DNA of 64,000 nucleotides from VYFG01 sp965213885 (GCA_965213885.1 OZ243919.1:1798001-1862000), one strand, 5' to 3'. Positions 33,391 to 42,438 are shown, counted from the stretch's first letter. Made by a program: numbers and translations. Notes: generated by a model not told the origin, from the letters alone.

Positions 33391-36373
33391 GCATTCTCTC
33401 CCCTTCCGGGTCATACATGTGCGGGGAAACGATTTCCACCTCGACGTCGTCCTGCCTCAACGGGTCCGCGACGATGACGGTTTTCCCTGTCCAGGCTTCG
33501 TGGCCGCCGGCAATGAACCCGATCCCGATCCAGTGGCCGTTGGCGGGCGACTGGGTCACCCCGGTCACCCATCCCTCCCCGAGACCAGATACCTTGCCGG
33601 GTTCGCAGAGGATGGCCCCGGCGTTGAAGGTCCGGCTGCGGTCCTTCGGAAAGATGCCCACCAGCCGGGGTCGGTCCGGCCGCTGCATCTCGGGCCGCTT
33701 CCTGAGAGCACTGCCGATATAGGACTTCTTGTCCGAGGCCATGCGCCCGAGGCCGGCGTCCTCGATCGTTACCCGGCCGTCCAGCTCGGCGCCGGTGACA
33801 TGGCCCTTCTCAATGCGCATCCCCCCCAGTGCCTCGAGACCGTAGAGGCAGCCGTCCACCTGCCGGGTCTCTGCCCACAGCAATTCCATCATCGCCGGAC
33901 CATGGTCCGAGGGTACGTAGGCCTCGTAGGCCAGTTCTCCGGAAAAACTGATCCGGGCGATGCGACAGGGTATCTCCCCTTTCAATCGGGTCTCGACCAC
34001 ACCCATGAACGGCAGGGCCCCGCTCTCCACGCAGGCCGCATCCTCCACGCAGGCAGCCAGCACCTGCCGGGACTTCGGGCCCGCTACGGCGCAGCCCGCC
34101 CACTGCTCCGATACCGAGGTCACGTGCACCCTGAGTTCCTGCCATCGGGTCTGCAGCAGTTCCTCCAGCCAGACCATGACCTTGGCGGCGTGGGCCGTGG
34201 TGGTGGTCATGAAGTATTCGGTGTCCTCCAGGCGCCAGGTGGTGCCGTCGTCCATCACGAATCCATCGTCCCGGAGCATGATGCCATAGCGCGCCTTGCC
34301 GATCGGCAGCCTGGCGAACGGGTTGGTGTAGATTCGGTTGAGCAACTCGGTGGCGTCCGGGCCCTGCACCGCGATCTTGCCGAGCGACGTGACGTCGCAC
34401 AGTCCCACGCTGCGCCGGGTGGTTTCCATTTCCCTGACATAGGCCTCGCTGACGCTCTCGCCCGTGCGGGCGAAATACCACGGCCGGTGCCACAGTCCCG
34501 CCATGGTCATGGTTGCACCGTGGTCCAGGTTCCAGTCATGCATCGGGGTCCGCCGGAGCGGTCGGAAGTGTTCATCCGTGCTGCGGCCGCGCAGGGCCCC
34601 GATGGATACCGGCGTATAGGGCGGACGGAACGTGGTGGTACCCACTTCCGGGATTTCCTTTCCCAGCGCCTCGGCCATCAGCGCCAGGCCGATGACGTTG
34701 CCCATCTTGCCGCCGTCCGTGGCCATGCCGAGAGTGGTATATCGCTTCAGGTGCTCCACCGAGACATAGCCCTCGCGGTGGGCGAGGCGCACGTCCTCGG
34801 TGGTCACGTCATGCTGCGGGTCCACCATGGCCTTGAGCTTCCTCCGGGGGATGCGCACCTCGTACAGGGGCCTGATCGGACTGCCCCACCCGCCCGCCGC
34901 CGGCGCATCCACGACGGTGACATCCCGCCCGAGCGCCCGGGCGGCGGCACGGCCCGCAGCCAATCCGGACTGCTCGCAGTCGGGCACCTTCCAGCACCCG
35001 GCAGCGGAACCCGCCATGCGGATGTCCTCGTGGGCGCCCGGGACCAGGAAGCAGGCGTTATCCGCATCCCAGACAGGCTTCACGCCGCGATGGGACATCA
35101 GGTTGACCACCGGCGACCAGCCGCCGGATACCAGCAGCAGGTCACAGGCCTGTCTCGACCCGGCCTTCCAGCGGCCGCGCGAGGCGGTGGCGGTGGTCAC
35201 GGACTTGACGCCGTGGCGGCCGTTGGCACGCATGATGGTGCAGTTGTTCCTCAGGCTGACGCCCGCATCGGCGGCGAGTTCGAACTGCTTTCCGGACACC
35301 TTGGAGCGGGCATCCAGCAGGGTGACCTCGGCGCCTGCGCCCGCCATGTCCATGGCAACGTTGTAGGCGGAGTCGTTGTTGGTGGCCACCACCACCTGTT
35401 CGCCCGCCAGGATGCCGAACCGATTGAGATAGACGCCGGCGGAGTCCGCGGTCATCACGCCCGGGTAGTCGTTGTTGCCGAAGCCGAAGCCGCGCTCGAT
35501 CGCTCCGGTGGCGAGGATGATCTGCCGCGTGCGCAGCAGGTGGAGCCTCTGCCGCGGCAGGTCCGGATGGGCCTCCGGCAGGTGATCGGTGACCTGCTCC
35601 AGGAGGCCCGCCACCCCGTAATCATACAGGCCGAACGCAGTGGTGCGCTGCAGCAGGCGCACCCCGGCGCCGGCAAGGTCCTGCACCATGTCCTGGCGCC
35701 TGTGCTCCGCCTCGCCGCCGTACTGCCCCAGAAGGTCGCCGCCGGGCTCCCAGTCCTGCTCCACCAGTACCACGTCCAGACCGGACTCCGCTGCGGCCAG
35801 GGCCGCGGACATGCCGGCAATGCCGGCACCCACCACCAGCACGTCGCAGAATCCGTGCACGTGCTCGTAGTGGTCCGGGTCCGGCTCCCGGGACGCTGCC
35901 CCCATGCCCGCGGCGCGGCGGATGAACTTCTCGTACCACATCCAGATTCCGGTACCGCGCCCCCACTCGAAGGGGGGGATGCCCATGAATGTCTTGTAGT
36001 AGAAACCGGCCGCGAAGAACCGGCTGAAAAGCCCGTTCACCGCAGCGAGATCATGGCGCACATCCGGCCAGGCGTTCTGTCCGCCCGCGACCAGGCCATC
36101 GTACAACTCCTGCATGGTCGCCTTGACATTGGGGTCGCGGCGGTCGCCCGCGCCCACGGTGACGATGGCGCCGGACTCCTCGACCCCGGCGGACATGATG
36201 CCCCTCGGGCGGTGGTACTTGAAGCTGCGGCCGAGCACCCATTCGTTGTTGGCAAGGAGTGCGGAAGCCAGGCTGTCGCCGGGGTGGCCGGACAGCGTGC
36301 GATTGTCCCAGCTGAACCGCAATACCCGGTCGCGGTTGATGCGCCCTCCCTGGATCAGGCGCTTGGCGCTCAT
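33383..36373 (-). CDS. soxA: sarcosine oxidase alpha subunit
   Basis: Large subunit of 996 residues. The N-terminal Fer2-like domain includes FSWDNRTLSGHPGDSLASALLAN; the dinucleotide-binding domain VLVVGAGIAGMSAALAA starts near residue 180. The C-terminal third is a GcvT aminomethyltransferase-like domain (residues from about 610, WHRPWYFARTGES) that binds tetrahydrofolate. It overlaps soxD by four bases and soxG by eight. Length and domain order are normal. Confidence 0.96.
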   Translation of the reverse strand: MSAKRLIQGGRINRDRVLRFSWDNRTLSGHPGDSLASALLANNEWVLGRSFKYHRPRGIMSAGVEESGAIVTVGAGDRRDPNVKATMQELYDGLVAGGQNAWPDVRHDLAAVNGLFSRFFAAGFYYKTFMGIPPFEWGRGTGIWMWYEKFIRRAAGMGAASREPDPDHYEHVHGFCDVLVVGAGIAGMSAALAAAESGLDVVLVEQDWEPGGDLLGQYGGEAEHRRQDMVQDLAGAGVRLLQRTTAFGLYDYGVAGLLEQVTDHLPEAHPDLPRQRLHLLRTRQIILATGAIERGFGFGNNDYPGVMTADSAGVYLNRFGILAGEQVVVATNNDSAYNVAMDMAGAGAEVTLLDARSKVSGKQFELAADAGVSLRNNCTIMRANGRHGVKSVTTATASRGRWKAGSRQACDLLLVSGGWSPVVNLMSHRGVKPVWDADNACFLVPGAHEDIRMAGSAAGCWKVPDCEQSGLAAGRAAARALGRDVTVVDAPAAGGWGSPIRPLYEVRIPRRKLKAMVDPQHDVTTEDVRLAHREGYVSVEHLKRYTTLGMATDGGKMGNVIGLALMAEALGKEIPEVGTTTFRPPYTPVSIGALRGRSTDEHFRPLRRTPMHDWNLDHGATMTMAGLWHRPWYFARTGESVSEAYVREMETTRRSVGLCDVTSLGKIAVQGPDATELLNRIYTNPFARLPIGKARYGIMLRDDGFVMDDGTTWRLEDTEYFMTTTTAHAAKVMVWLEELLQTRWQELRVHVTSVSEQWAGCAVAGPKSRQVLAACVEDAACVESGALPFMGVVETRLKGEIPCRIARISFSGELAYEAYVPSDHGPAMMELLWAETRQVDGCLYGLEALGGMRIEKGHVTGAELDGRVTIEDAGLGRMASDKKSYIGSALRKRPEMQRPDRPRLVGIFPKDRSRTFNAGAILCEPGKVSGLGEGWVTGVTQSPANGHWIGIGFIAGGHEAWTGKTVIVADPLRQDDVEVEIVSPHMYDPEGERMHG

Positions 36374-36666
36374 TCGGATTCCTCCGCCGGCATGCCGAGG
36401 GCCCTGGCCATGCCGGCATGCGCCGGGCGCACCGAGCGGATTTCATGGGTCACCGTGTCGCGCTCCACCACCAGCCACATGCGGCAGCCGTTGACGTGGT
36501 GCCAGGTCTCGGACTGCATGCCCCGGATGTTCTCCCGAAGGAATACCGCCCCGTGCCATTCCTCGGCGGTCGCGTCCAGGGGAGGATACTCCACCGATGC
36601 GTCGCCCCCGTAGCTGAACTCGCTGTGGTCGCGTATGCCGCAGTAGGGACAGGGGATCCGGATCAT
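36370..36666 (-). CDS. soxD: sarcosine oxidase delta subunit
   Basis: Zinc-binding delta subunit of 98 residues. Ligands expected for the family are present: Cys6 and Cys9 in CPYCG, and His56/57 and Cys61 in ETWHHVNGCRMW. Conserved ending RSVRPAHAGMARALG is intact. It lies 12 bases after soxB and overlaps soxA by four bases. Confidence 0.94.
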   Translation of the reverse strand: MIRIPCPYCGIRDHSEFSYGGDASVEYPPLDATAEEWHGAVFLRENIRGMQSETWHHVNGCRMWLVVERDTVTHEIRSVRPAHAGMARALGMPAEESE

Positions 36667-36678
36667 GTCGTCAACTTC

Positions 36679-37944
36679 CTAGCCGTGGAGCTTGGGGTCG
36701 GGACCGGCTCCCCGCTCATCGATGTTGATCCCGCGCTCGAAGCGTTGCAGGTCGAAATGCCTGATCACCGGATCCGGCCTGTCGTTGGCGATGAGGTCGG
36801 CGAAGAACCAGCCCGAGGCGGGGCTGGCCTTGAAGCCGCCGTAGTTCCATCCCGCGTTGAGATACAGGTTCTCGACAGGGGTCCTGCAGATGAACGGCGA
36901 ACCGTCCATGGACATGTCCATGACGCCGGCCCAGTGGCGCAGGAGCCGCACCCGGCCAAGACAGGGCAGGATCGAGGTGGCGCATTCCGACACGTCCTGG
37001 ACGATGGGCAGGTTGCCCCGCTGGGCGTAGGACTTGTACCAGTCGAGATCCCCGCCGAATACCATGCCGCCCTTGTCGGACTGGGAAATGTAGAAATGGG
37101 CGCCGCCCACGCCGAACACCACCACGTGATCGAGCAGCGGCTTCAGCGGTTCGGTCACGAAGGCCTGGAGCTTGTGGGTCTCGATGGGCAGCCTGCCGAG
37201 GTCCGCCATCCGCCACAGGCGGGAGGTATTCCCCGCCACGGCGAGTCCGATCTTGCCCGCCCCGATGTCCCCCCGGGTGGTCCTGACCCCGGTGACGCGG
37301 CCTCCCTCCCGGCGGATCCCGGTCACCTCGCAGTTCTGGATGATGTCCACGCCGCGGCTGTCCGCGCCCCGGGCGTAACCCCAGGCCACGGCATCGTGGC
37401 GGGCGGTGCCGGCGCGGCGCTGGACCGTGGCGCCGACGATGGGGAATCTGGCGTTGTCGTAGTTGAGGTGCGGAATCTCCCGTTTCAGCGTATCGAGCTT
37501 CCAGATCTCGCCGTCGCTGCCGGTCAGCCGCATGGTGTTGTAACGCCGCGCCGCGGCGTCCATGGCCGGGGGGCTGTGCAGCAGGGTGACGTGGGCCCGC
37601 TGGCTGAACATGACGTTGAAGTTCAGGGAATGGCTCAGGTTCTCCCACAGCTTCAGGGAGTGTTCGTAGAAATACCGGTTTCCGTCCATCATGTAGTTCG
37701 AGCGCACGATGGTGGTGTTGCGGCCGGCGTTGCCGCCGCCGAGCCATCCCTTGTCCAGCACGGCCACGTTCCGGATCCCGTGGTTCTCGGCAAGGTAGAA
37801 CGCCGTGGCCAGTCCGTGCAGTCCGGCACCGACGATGACGACGTCGTAGTGCGGCCGGGGCTCCGGGTCCCGCCAGGCCCGGCTCCAGCCACGCTGTCCC
37901 ATGAGGCCATGCAGGAATACGCTCCAGGCCGAGTATCTGGTCAT
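36679..37944 (-). CDS. soxB: sarcosine oxidase beta subunit
   Basis: Catalytic flavoprotein of 421 residues. FAD-binding YDVVIVGAGLHGLATAFYLA is at residues 33-52, and the histidine of RHDAVAWGYARG (about residue 183) corresponds to the covalent FMN attachment site. The GWNYGGFKASPASGWFFADLIA segment near the end is typical. It is the first gene of soxBDAG. A Rieske oxygenase 130 bases upstream on the same strand suggests that sarcosine arises from a more methylated compound. Confidence 0.95.
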   Translation of the reverse strand: MTRYSAWSVFLHGLMGQRGWSRAWRDPEPRPHYDVVIVGAGLHGLATAFYLAENHGIRNVAVLDKGWLGGGNAGRNTTIVRSNYMMDGNRYFYEHSLKLWENLSHSLNFNVMFSQRAHVTLLHSPPAMDAAARRYNTMRLTGSDGEIWKLDTLKREIPHLNYDNARFPIVGATVQRRAGTARHDAVAWGYARGADSRGVDIIQNCEVTGIRREGGRVTGVRTTRGDIGAGKIGLAVAGNTSRLWRMADLGRLPIETHKLQAFVTEPLKPLLDHVVVFGVGGAHFYISQSDKGGMVFGGDLDWYKSYAQRGNLPIVQDVSECATSILPCLGRVRLLRHWAGVMDMSMDGSPFICRTPVENLYLNAGWNYGGFKASPASGWFFADLIANDRPDPVIRHFDLQRFERGINIDERGAGPDPKLHG

Positions 37945-38074
37945 GATGGCAGGATCGGGCTCAAGTGGTCATGTGCGGGCCGTAATTTCGGGGGCGATCA
38001 TATCCCATACCTCCGCACATCCCTAGTCGTCTGTCGCCGCAAATTTGGTCCAAAACGTCCCCGTGCCGGCCATC

Positions 38075-39097
38075 TCAGGCGTCCAGGCACGCCAGGTAGC
38101 GGGACTGGAACCAGTGTACGCCCTGTTCGTGCCTCGGCGACAGCGGGCCCGGACGGTATCCGCCGCCGGCATAGTTGCGATGGGTACTGACGCAAATCCC
38201 GAAATCCTCCCGCACCACATCCAGGTTGCGCGCGACCGTCCGCGCGCGGCTCTCCGCCGTCCCGGCACCCAGGTCGTCGAAATAGAAATCGTAGATGAGT
38301 TCGGTGCGATCCGGACCGAGCGGGTTGATGCGGGAGGTGTTCATCCCCCCCTGGAACAGCGACAGTGTCCAGTTGGGCCACATCCAGTACCAGCGGCCAA
38401 GGTAGAAAAGACCTTCCCTGGGCGGTGCGGTCATGGTGACCAGGTTGTCGTACGCGGTGGTCCGGAACCGTTCGAAATCGACGGTGGCGTAGAAATCCGG
38501 ATGGATGCCGGGAATGTGGTACCCCTCAACAAAGTTGTCGGTGTAGACTTTCCAGTTGGCCTCGAATTCGACCCGCACCGTCTCGCCGTGCCCGTAGGAT
38601 TCGATCGCCACGTCGTCGAGCGCCTCCCGGGCGGCGCCGAGCTGGTCCCCGAGGGACCCGGGGGGGTCGACGGCGACGAACAGAAGGCCCCGCCAGGTGG
38701 CCGCCTGGATGCGCTCCAGGGGCCAGTCCGCGGCATCGAAGTCCGGGTCCTCGCCGAACCAGGGCGCGTGCATGAGCAGGCCGGCATCCGAGTAGGTCCA
38801 GCAATGGTAGGGACAGCGGATGGTCTTCAGGCGTCCCTCGCCCCGCGCCAGCAGCTGGGCGCCCCGGTGGCGGCACACGTTCCTGAAGGCGCGCAGCTCA
38901 CCGTCGGAACCCCGCACCGCCAGGACCTTGATGCCGGCGATGTCCTCGCTCAGATACTGCCCCGGACTGGAGACCTTCGCGGCCGGCCCGAGAAGCTGCC
39001 AGCTGCGAGACAGGAGACCCGCACGCTCCCGCCGGAAGATTCCGGGGTCGACGTAATAGCTCGGATCGAGGTTCAGCTCCACGGGTCGGGGCGGCAT
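38075..39097 (-). CDS. Rieske [2Fe-2S] oxygenase alpha subunit, quaternary-amine demethylase type
   Basis: Ring-hydroxylating-type oxygenase of 340 residues. The Rieske cluster motif is CRHRG followed by CPYHCW. The mononuclear iron site is in DNFVEGYHIPGIHPDF, with both histidines present. ATG at 39097 gives the family start MPPRPVELNLDPSYYVDPGIF-like; longer frames upstream are arginine/glycine noise. Enzymes of this branch include GbcA, stachydrine demethylase and carnitine oxygenase. Being next to soxBDAG, N-demethylation of glycine betaine, a betaine or similar is the best inference. No reductase partner is adjacent. Confidence 0.88.
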   Translation of the reverse strand: MPPRPVELNLDPSYYVDPGIFRRERAGLLSRSWQLLGPAAKVSSPGQYLSEDIAGIKVLAVRGSDGELRAFRNVCRHRGAQLLARGEGRLKTIRCPYHCWTYSDAGLLMHAPWFGEDPDFDAADWPLERIQAATWRGLLFVAVDPPGSLGDQLGAAREALDDVAIESYGHGETVRVEFEANWKVYTDNFVEGYHIPGIHPDFYATVDFERFRTTAYDNLVTMTAPPREGLFYLGRWYWMWPNWTLSLFQGGMNTSRINPLGPDRTELIYDFYFDDLGAGTAESRARTVARNLDVVREDFGICVSTHRNYAGGGYRPGPLSPRHEQGVHWFQSRYLACLDA

Positions 39098-39168
39098 TTC
39101 AGGCAGGCGGCCCAAGCGTAGCAAGCGGGACAGGCCCGCACAACCGGAGCGGCCCGTCGGGGGTGTCC

Positions 39169-40047
39169 CTACCCGTCCCGTTCCAGCCATTCCCCGACCA
39201 GCCGGATCTGGTCCTCCACCATGAGGGAGGGGGCGTGTGCGCAGCCGGGAATCTCCGCGGACTCGGCGGCCGGATGGCGCGCCTTCATTTCCGCCAGGGT
39301 GTCCCGATCCAGTACGATGGACTCCTCCCCCCTGAGAATCAGCGTGGGGATCCGTATGGGATCCCAGCACTGCCACAGGGCCATGTCCATGATGGGCAGG
39401 GAGACAAACTGATCAATGACCCCGGGATCGACTTCGAGGACGTACCCGTCGCCGTCCGGCGCCGGGCGCAGGCCATGGCTGACGAGGTGGCGGTAATGCC
39501 GGTCCTCCAGGGGGCCAAAGCCCGAGTAAACCGTGCGGAAGTACTCTTCCGCATCCGCCAGCGCGGGAAACCTGGGACGCTTGCTGAGGTATTTCCCGAA
39601 ACCCGCCAGCGCCTCGCCGGATATGACCGGGCCGACATCGTTGACCACCAGCCGCCGGAGCGGGTTGTCCGAACCCGATGCCAGCAGCATCCCGATCAGT
39701 CCGCCCATGGAGGTCCCCACCCAGTCCAGTTCTTCGAAGACAAGGGATTCGATCAGGTGCCGGCTGTCCTGTAGGTACTGGAAGTTGTGGTAGTGGGCGG
39801 GATTGGACAGCCTGTCGCTCAGCCCCCGGCCCGGGTAGTCCGGGCAGATCACCCGGTAGCGGTCCCTGAGGGCCCTTGCCAGGAAATCGAAGTCCCGGGC
39901 GTTGCGGGAAAGGCCGTGGGCGCAGATCAGCACCCGGGGATTTTGCGGATCGCCCCATTCCGTCCACCGAAGAACATGGCGGGAACCGTCCGCGGTGCCC
40001 GACAGAACCGATCCGACCACCGGTTCCGTGTCAGAAGCCGTTTTCAT
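39169..40047 (-). CDS. alpha/beta-fold hydrolase
   Basis: Hydrolase of 292 residues. The oxyanion region is ICAHGLSRNARDF, the nucleophile elbow is VGTSMGG with Ser, and a C-terminal PGCAHAPSLM supplies the histidine. ATG at 40047 was chosen; upstream sequence is regulatory. It diverges from the phasin gene and its start lies 20 bases from TGC-rich PhaR-like sites, so it may belong to the PHA regulon, for example acting on 3-hydroxybutyrate oligomers or esters. That role is inference; the family is too broad to name a substrate. Confidence 0.85.
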   Translation of the reverse strand: MKTASDTEPVVGSVLSGTADGSRHVLRWTEWGDPQNPRVLICAHGLSRNARDFDFLARALRDRYRVICPDYPGRGLSDRLSNPAHYHNFQYLQDSRHLIESLVFEELDWVGTSMGGLIGMLLASGSDNPLRRLVVNDVGPVISGEALAGFGKYLSKRPRFPALADAEEYFRTVYSGFGPLEDRHYRHLVSHGLRPAPDGDGYVLEVDPGVIDQFVSLPIMDMALWQCWDPIRIPTLILRGEESIVLDRDTLAEMKARHPAAESAEIPGCAHAPSLMVEDQIRLVGEWLERDG

Positions 40048-40066
40048 GGCATTTTTCCGTTTTCTC

Positions 40067-40127
40067 TGCTGCAATGCAAAATAATTGTTGCATTGCACAA
40101 TCAAATGCGATATGCTGCGCCGCACAA
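40067..40127. promoter_or_regulatory. cluster of PhaR-like operator sites in the phaP/hydrolase intergenic region
   Basis: Three TGC-rich elements occur within 61 bases: TGCTGCAATGCA (40067-40078), TTGTTGCATTGCACAA (40085-40100) and TGCTGCGCCGCACAA (40113-40127). The second covers the -35 and the third the -10/+1 of the phaP promoter. Related sites lie before phaB and phaC, and phaR is encoded 2 kb away. Confidence 0.65.
40088..40116 (+). promoter_or_regulatory. phaP promoter
   Basis: TTGCAT at 40088-40093, a 17-base spacer, TATGCT at 40111-40116. The predicted start is near 40123, giving a leader of about 70 bases. It is overlapped by PhaR-like sites. Confidence 0.55.
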
Positions 40128-40193
40128 TGTTTGATCGGGTATTGATCATACCCCCAAAATTTCAGTTTGTTAACTTTTACAAGAGATTCAATC

Positions 40194-40544
40194 ATGGCTA
40201 AAGCAATCGAATACAAGCAGTTGGAAGCAGCACTTGCTCCAGTTGTCGCCTTCAACAAGCTGGTGATCAGTAATGCCGAGACGGCTTTCAACATGCAGAT
40301 CGCCAGCCTCCGGGCCTATGCAAAGGTGAACCTGGACAACATCAACGCCGGCCTCGAAGTACGCAACGTGGATGATTTCAAAGTGTACGCCGAAAAGCAA
40401 AAGGATGTGGCCAAGGAAATCACCGCGCAGATGAGCGCGGACGTCAAGGCCTTCGGTGAACTGAACGCCAAGTTCCTCGAAGACTCCCGCACCCTGACCG
40501 AATCCAACATCAAGGCTGCCGCGGAAACCGCAAAAGCAGCCTGA
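40194..40544 (+). CDS. phaP: phasin family protein, PHA granule-associated
   Basis: Phasin of 116 residues that coats polyhydroxyalkanoate granules. It is fully helical in character, without cysteine or tryptophan, and carries typical heptad-like stretches (LEAALAPVVAFNKLVISNAETAF, then SLRAYAKVNLDNIN). ATG at 40194 has AAGAGA upstream. It diverges from the alpha/beta hydrolase and is followed by two hairpins. The AT-rich leader with PhaR-like sites fits the known repression of phasin by PhaR when no polymer is present. Confidence 0.9.
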   Translation: MAKAIEYKQLEAALAPVVAFNKLVISNAETAFNMQIASLRAYAKVNLDNINAGLEVRNVDDFKVYAEKQKDVAKEITAQMSADVKAFGELNAKFLEDSRTLTESNIKAAAETAKAA

Positions 40545-40559
40545 CCGGGTGCCTCCACG

Positions 40560-40579
40560 ACCGGCCCTACCGGGCCGGT
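40560..40579 (+). terminator. hairpin after phaP
   Basis: ACCGGCCC pairs with GGGCCGGT around a 4-base loop, starting 16 bases after the phaP stop. Followed only by TT, so probably a pause or backup to the stronger terminator downstream. Confidence 0.45.
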
Positions 40580-40621
40580 TTAACCGGATCGGTATCCTCT
40601 AGAATCGACTCCGGAATTATT

Positions 40622-40649
40622 GCCGCTGCCTACAGGCAGCGGCTTTTTT
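40622..40649 (+). terminator. Rho-independent terminator of phaP
   Basis: GCCGCTGCC (40622-40630) pairs exactly with GGCAGCGGC (40635-40643) over loop TACA, followed by six T. A textbook terminator, placed between the convergent phaP and phaB genes. Confidence 0.92.
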
Positions 40650-40677
40650 GTGCCCCTCGGGCTCTGCCCCGACCCAT

Positions 40678-41424
40678 TCAGGCGCTCATGAACATTCCGC
40701 CGTTGACCGGGATGTTGGCCCCGGTGGTGTAGCCGTTCCGCTCGTCCGCCAGCCAGGAGACCGTGAACGCGATCTCCTCCGGAGTGCCCATCCTGCCCAC
40801 CGGAACCTGGCGGACGATCCGGTCCCGGATCTCCGGGGGCATGGACATCGTCATGGGCGTCTGCACGTAGCCCGGCGAGATCGTGTTCACCGTCACCCCC
40901 CGGGAGGCCGTCTCCTGGGCCACCGCCATGGTGAACCCGTGCAACCCCGCCTTGGCCGCGGAATAGTTGGCCTGGCCGAACTGGCCCTTCTGCCCGTTCA
41001 CCGAGGCGATGTTGATGATCCGCCCGAAACCCCGCTCGATCATGCCCCGCACCACCGGCTGGGTGATGTTGAAGGCGCTGCTGAGGTTGGTGTCGATCAC
41101 CGATCCCCACTGCTCCTCGGTCATGTTCCGCAGGGTCCGGTCCCGGGTGATCCCCGCCGCGTTCACCAGGATGTCGATGCCGCCGTAGAGTTGCTCCACC
41201 GTCTCCACCATGGATCGTGCGCTGCGGTAGTCCGCCACGTCCACGGGAATGATGGCAAAGTCGTACCCCCCTTCCCGGTGCCGTTGCTGCCAGGCCTCGG
41301 CCCCGTCCTGCTCCAGCGGGTAGTAGCCGGCGACCACGGTACAGTCCCGGTCCGCCAGTTCCCGGCAGACCGCGGTGCCGATACCGCCGACGCCGCCGGT
41401 GACGAGTGCGATGCGATTTGACAT
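40678..41424 (-). CDS. phaB: acetoacetyl-CoA reductase PhaB, copy 1
   Basis: Short-chain dehydrogenase of 248 residues reducing acetoacetyl-CoA to (R)-3-hydroxybutyryl-CoA with NADPH. It has the nucleotide motif TGGVGGIG, the NAAG motif, and catalytic Ser and Tyr-x3-Lys in IASVNGQKGQFGQANYSAAKAG-type sequence. The QKGQFGQ and NTISPGYV segments are PhaB hallmarks. Its promoter carries a consensus -35 and PhaR-like sites. A paralogue lies at 44461-45183. Confidence 0.92.
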   Translation of the reverse strand: MSNRIALVTGGVGGIGTAVCRELADRDCTVVAGYYPLEQDGAEAWQQRHREGGYDFAIIPVDVADYRSARSMVETVEQLYGGIDILVNAAGITRDRTLRNMTEEQWGSVIDTNLSSAFNITQPVVRGMIERGFGRIINIASVNGQKGQFGQANYSAAKAGLHGFTMAVAQETASRGVTVNTISPGYVQTPMTMSMPPEIRDRIVRQVPVGRMGTPEEIAFTVSWLADERNGYTTGANIPVNGGMFMSA

Positions 41425-41454
41425 GTTGTTGTTCCGGTTATTGGGTCAAAATAC

Positions 41455-41485
41455 TTGCTGCAATGCAGCATTGCGCGCCGCACAA
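41455..41485. promoter_or_regulatory. two adjacent PhaR-like sites before phaB
   Basis: TTGCTGCAATGCAGCA (41455-41470) abuts TTGCGCGCCGCACAA (41471-41485). Both match the TGC-rich pattern seen at phaP and phaC and lie on the -10/+1 region of the phaB promoter. Confidence 0.65.
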
Positions 41486-41511
41486 TAATCCCATCCGAAG
41501 ATTCCTGTCAA
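41482..41511 (-). promoter_or_regulatory. phaB promoter
   Basis: On the minus strand, TTGACA (41511-41506) is followed after 18 bases by TATTGT (41487-41482). The -35 is a perfect consensus. Downstream lie the PhaR-like sites and a leader of about 50 bases. Confidence 0.6.
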
Positions 41512-41937
41512 GCCCCTGAAACAGCCCTGAAACGGGCGTCCCGGAAGCCGCGATTTGCTTCGGCGCATCCGGGGACCGCAACAGGATGCAGAACCTCCTT
41601 CCCCTGGAAGGCCACTGTGAGCCACATCCCCGCGACTCCCTGCCCGCCAGGCGTGAGAGGCCCTGTACGGGCGCGCAGCGCCCTTGCCGCTCCTTTGTGC
41701 AAGGCACCAGACGGCGTACAGTGGGAATCCGGAGGCAGAACTGGTCATGTCACGGGCGGCAAGAAAGGCAGCGGCTCGGTTCCGCGGCCAGGCAGCGGAC
41801 CAGGCGGGTGGCCGCCGTGGAGGGCAGGACTGTCAGCGCCTGTACGGATCCTGTGCCTCGGACACAGCCGGGAAGATCATCGACAGATACGATTCCATGG
41901 CGCTCAACCGCGAAGCCGCGATCGGTGCTTCCATGCC
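41512..41937. other. intergenic region between phaR and phaB promoter
   Basis: No gene recognised. A plus-strand frame beginning at an ATG near 41747 with a GGAGG-like sequence upstream gives an arginine-rich product resembling no family and runs antisense into phaR; I do not count it as a gene. Confidence 0.6.
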
Positions 41938-42438
41938 CTATTCCTTCTTGTCGGTCCCCTGCGGGTCCACTGGAGGGTCGGGGCGTCCGTCCCCGGCGCC
42001 GCCAAGCCAGGCGCCCATCATATCCTGCCACATCTCCATTCTCTTCTTGCTGAGATCGTTCCAGATGGTCACCGGATCCTGTCCCATGAGCCCGCTCATG
42101 TTTTTCTGGAACTGTTCCTGCTGCTGCTCGAAGAAGGACAGGTTTTGGTTGAGGAACTCCGAAAATCCCTGGTGCTGCCTCTCGGCGTAGTAGCGGATGA
42201 AATTCTGGAGATTGTCGGTGGAGAACAGCGGATCGCTTTCCGATTCCTGCTCGATGATGATCTGCAGCAGGATGCTTCGGGTGATGTCCTTCTTCGACTG
42301 GGTGTCGATCACCTGGAATTCCACACCCTCCACTATCATGCTGCGCACATCCCCGAGCGTGATGTACCTGCTTTCCACCGTGTCGTAGATCCGACGGTTG
42401 GGGTATTTCTTGATGATACGAACGTCGTCTTTGCTCAT
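41938..42438 (-). CDS. phaR: polyhydroxyalkanoate synthesis repressor PhaR
   Basis: Repressor of 166 residues. The N-terminal PHB_acc_N DNA-binding domain is clear (IKKYPNRRIYDT, SRYITLGDVRSMI), followed by the PHB accumulation domain (DITRSILLQIIIEQES) and a glutamine/glutamate-rich amphipathic helix. PhaR binds TGC-rich sites and also PHA granules, releasing DNA when polymer appears. It is divergent from class I phaC, and the site at 42583-42597 could serve both genes. It is the only clear metabolic regulator in the window. Confidence 0.94.
   Translation of the reverse strand: MSKDDVRIIKKYPNRRIYDTVESRYITLGDVRSMIVEGVEFQVIDTQSKKDITRSILLQIIIEQESESDPLFSTDNLQNFIRYYAERQHQGFSEFLNQNLSFFEQQQEQFQKNMSGLMGQDPVTIWNDLSKKRMEMWQDMMGAWLGGAGDGRPDPPVDPQGTDKKE

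Noticed and set aside
33389..36613. A plus-strand open frame of more than 1000 codons antisense to soxA
   Set aside because: It mirrors soxA, is rich in His, Gly, Arg and Pro without any domain, and arises from GC-rich third positions. soxA on the other strand is a clear match.
41746..42190. Plus-strand ORF with a GGAGG-like sequence before an ATG near phaR
   Set aside because: Arginine-rich product with no family, running antisense into phaR.
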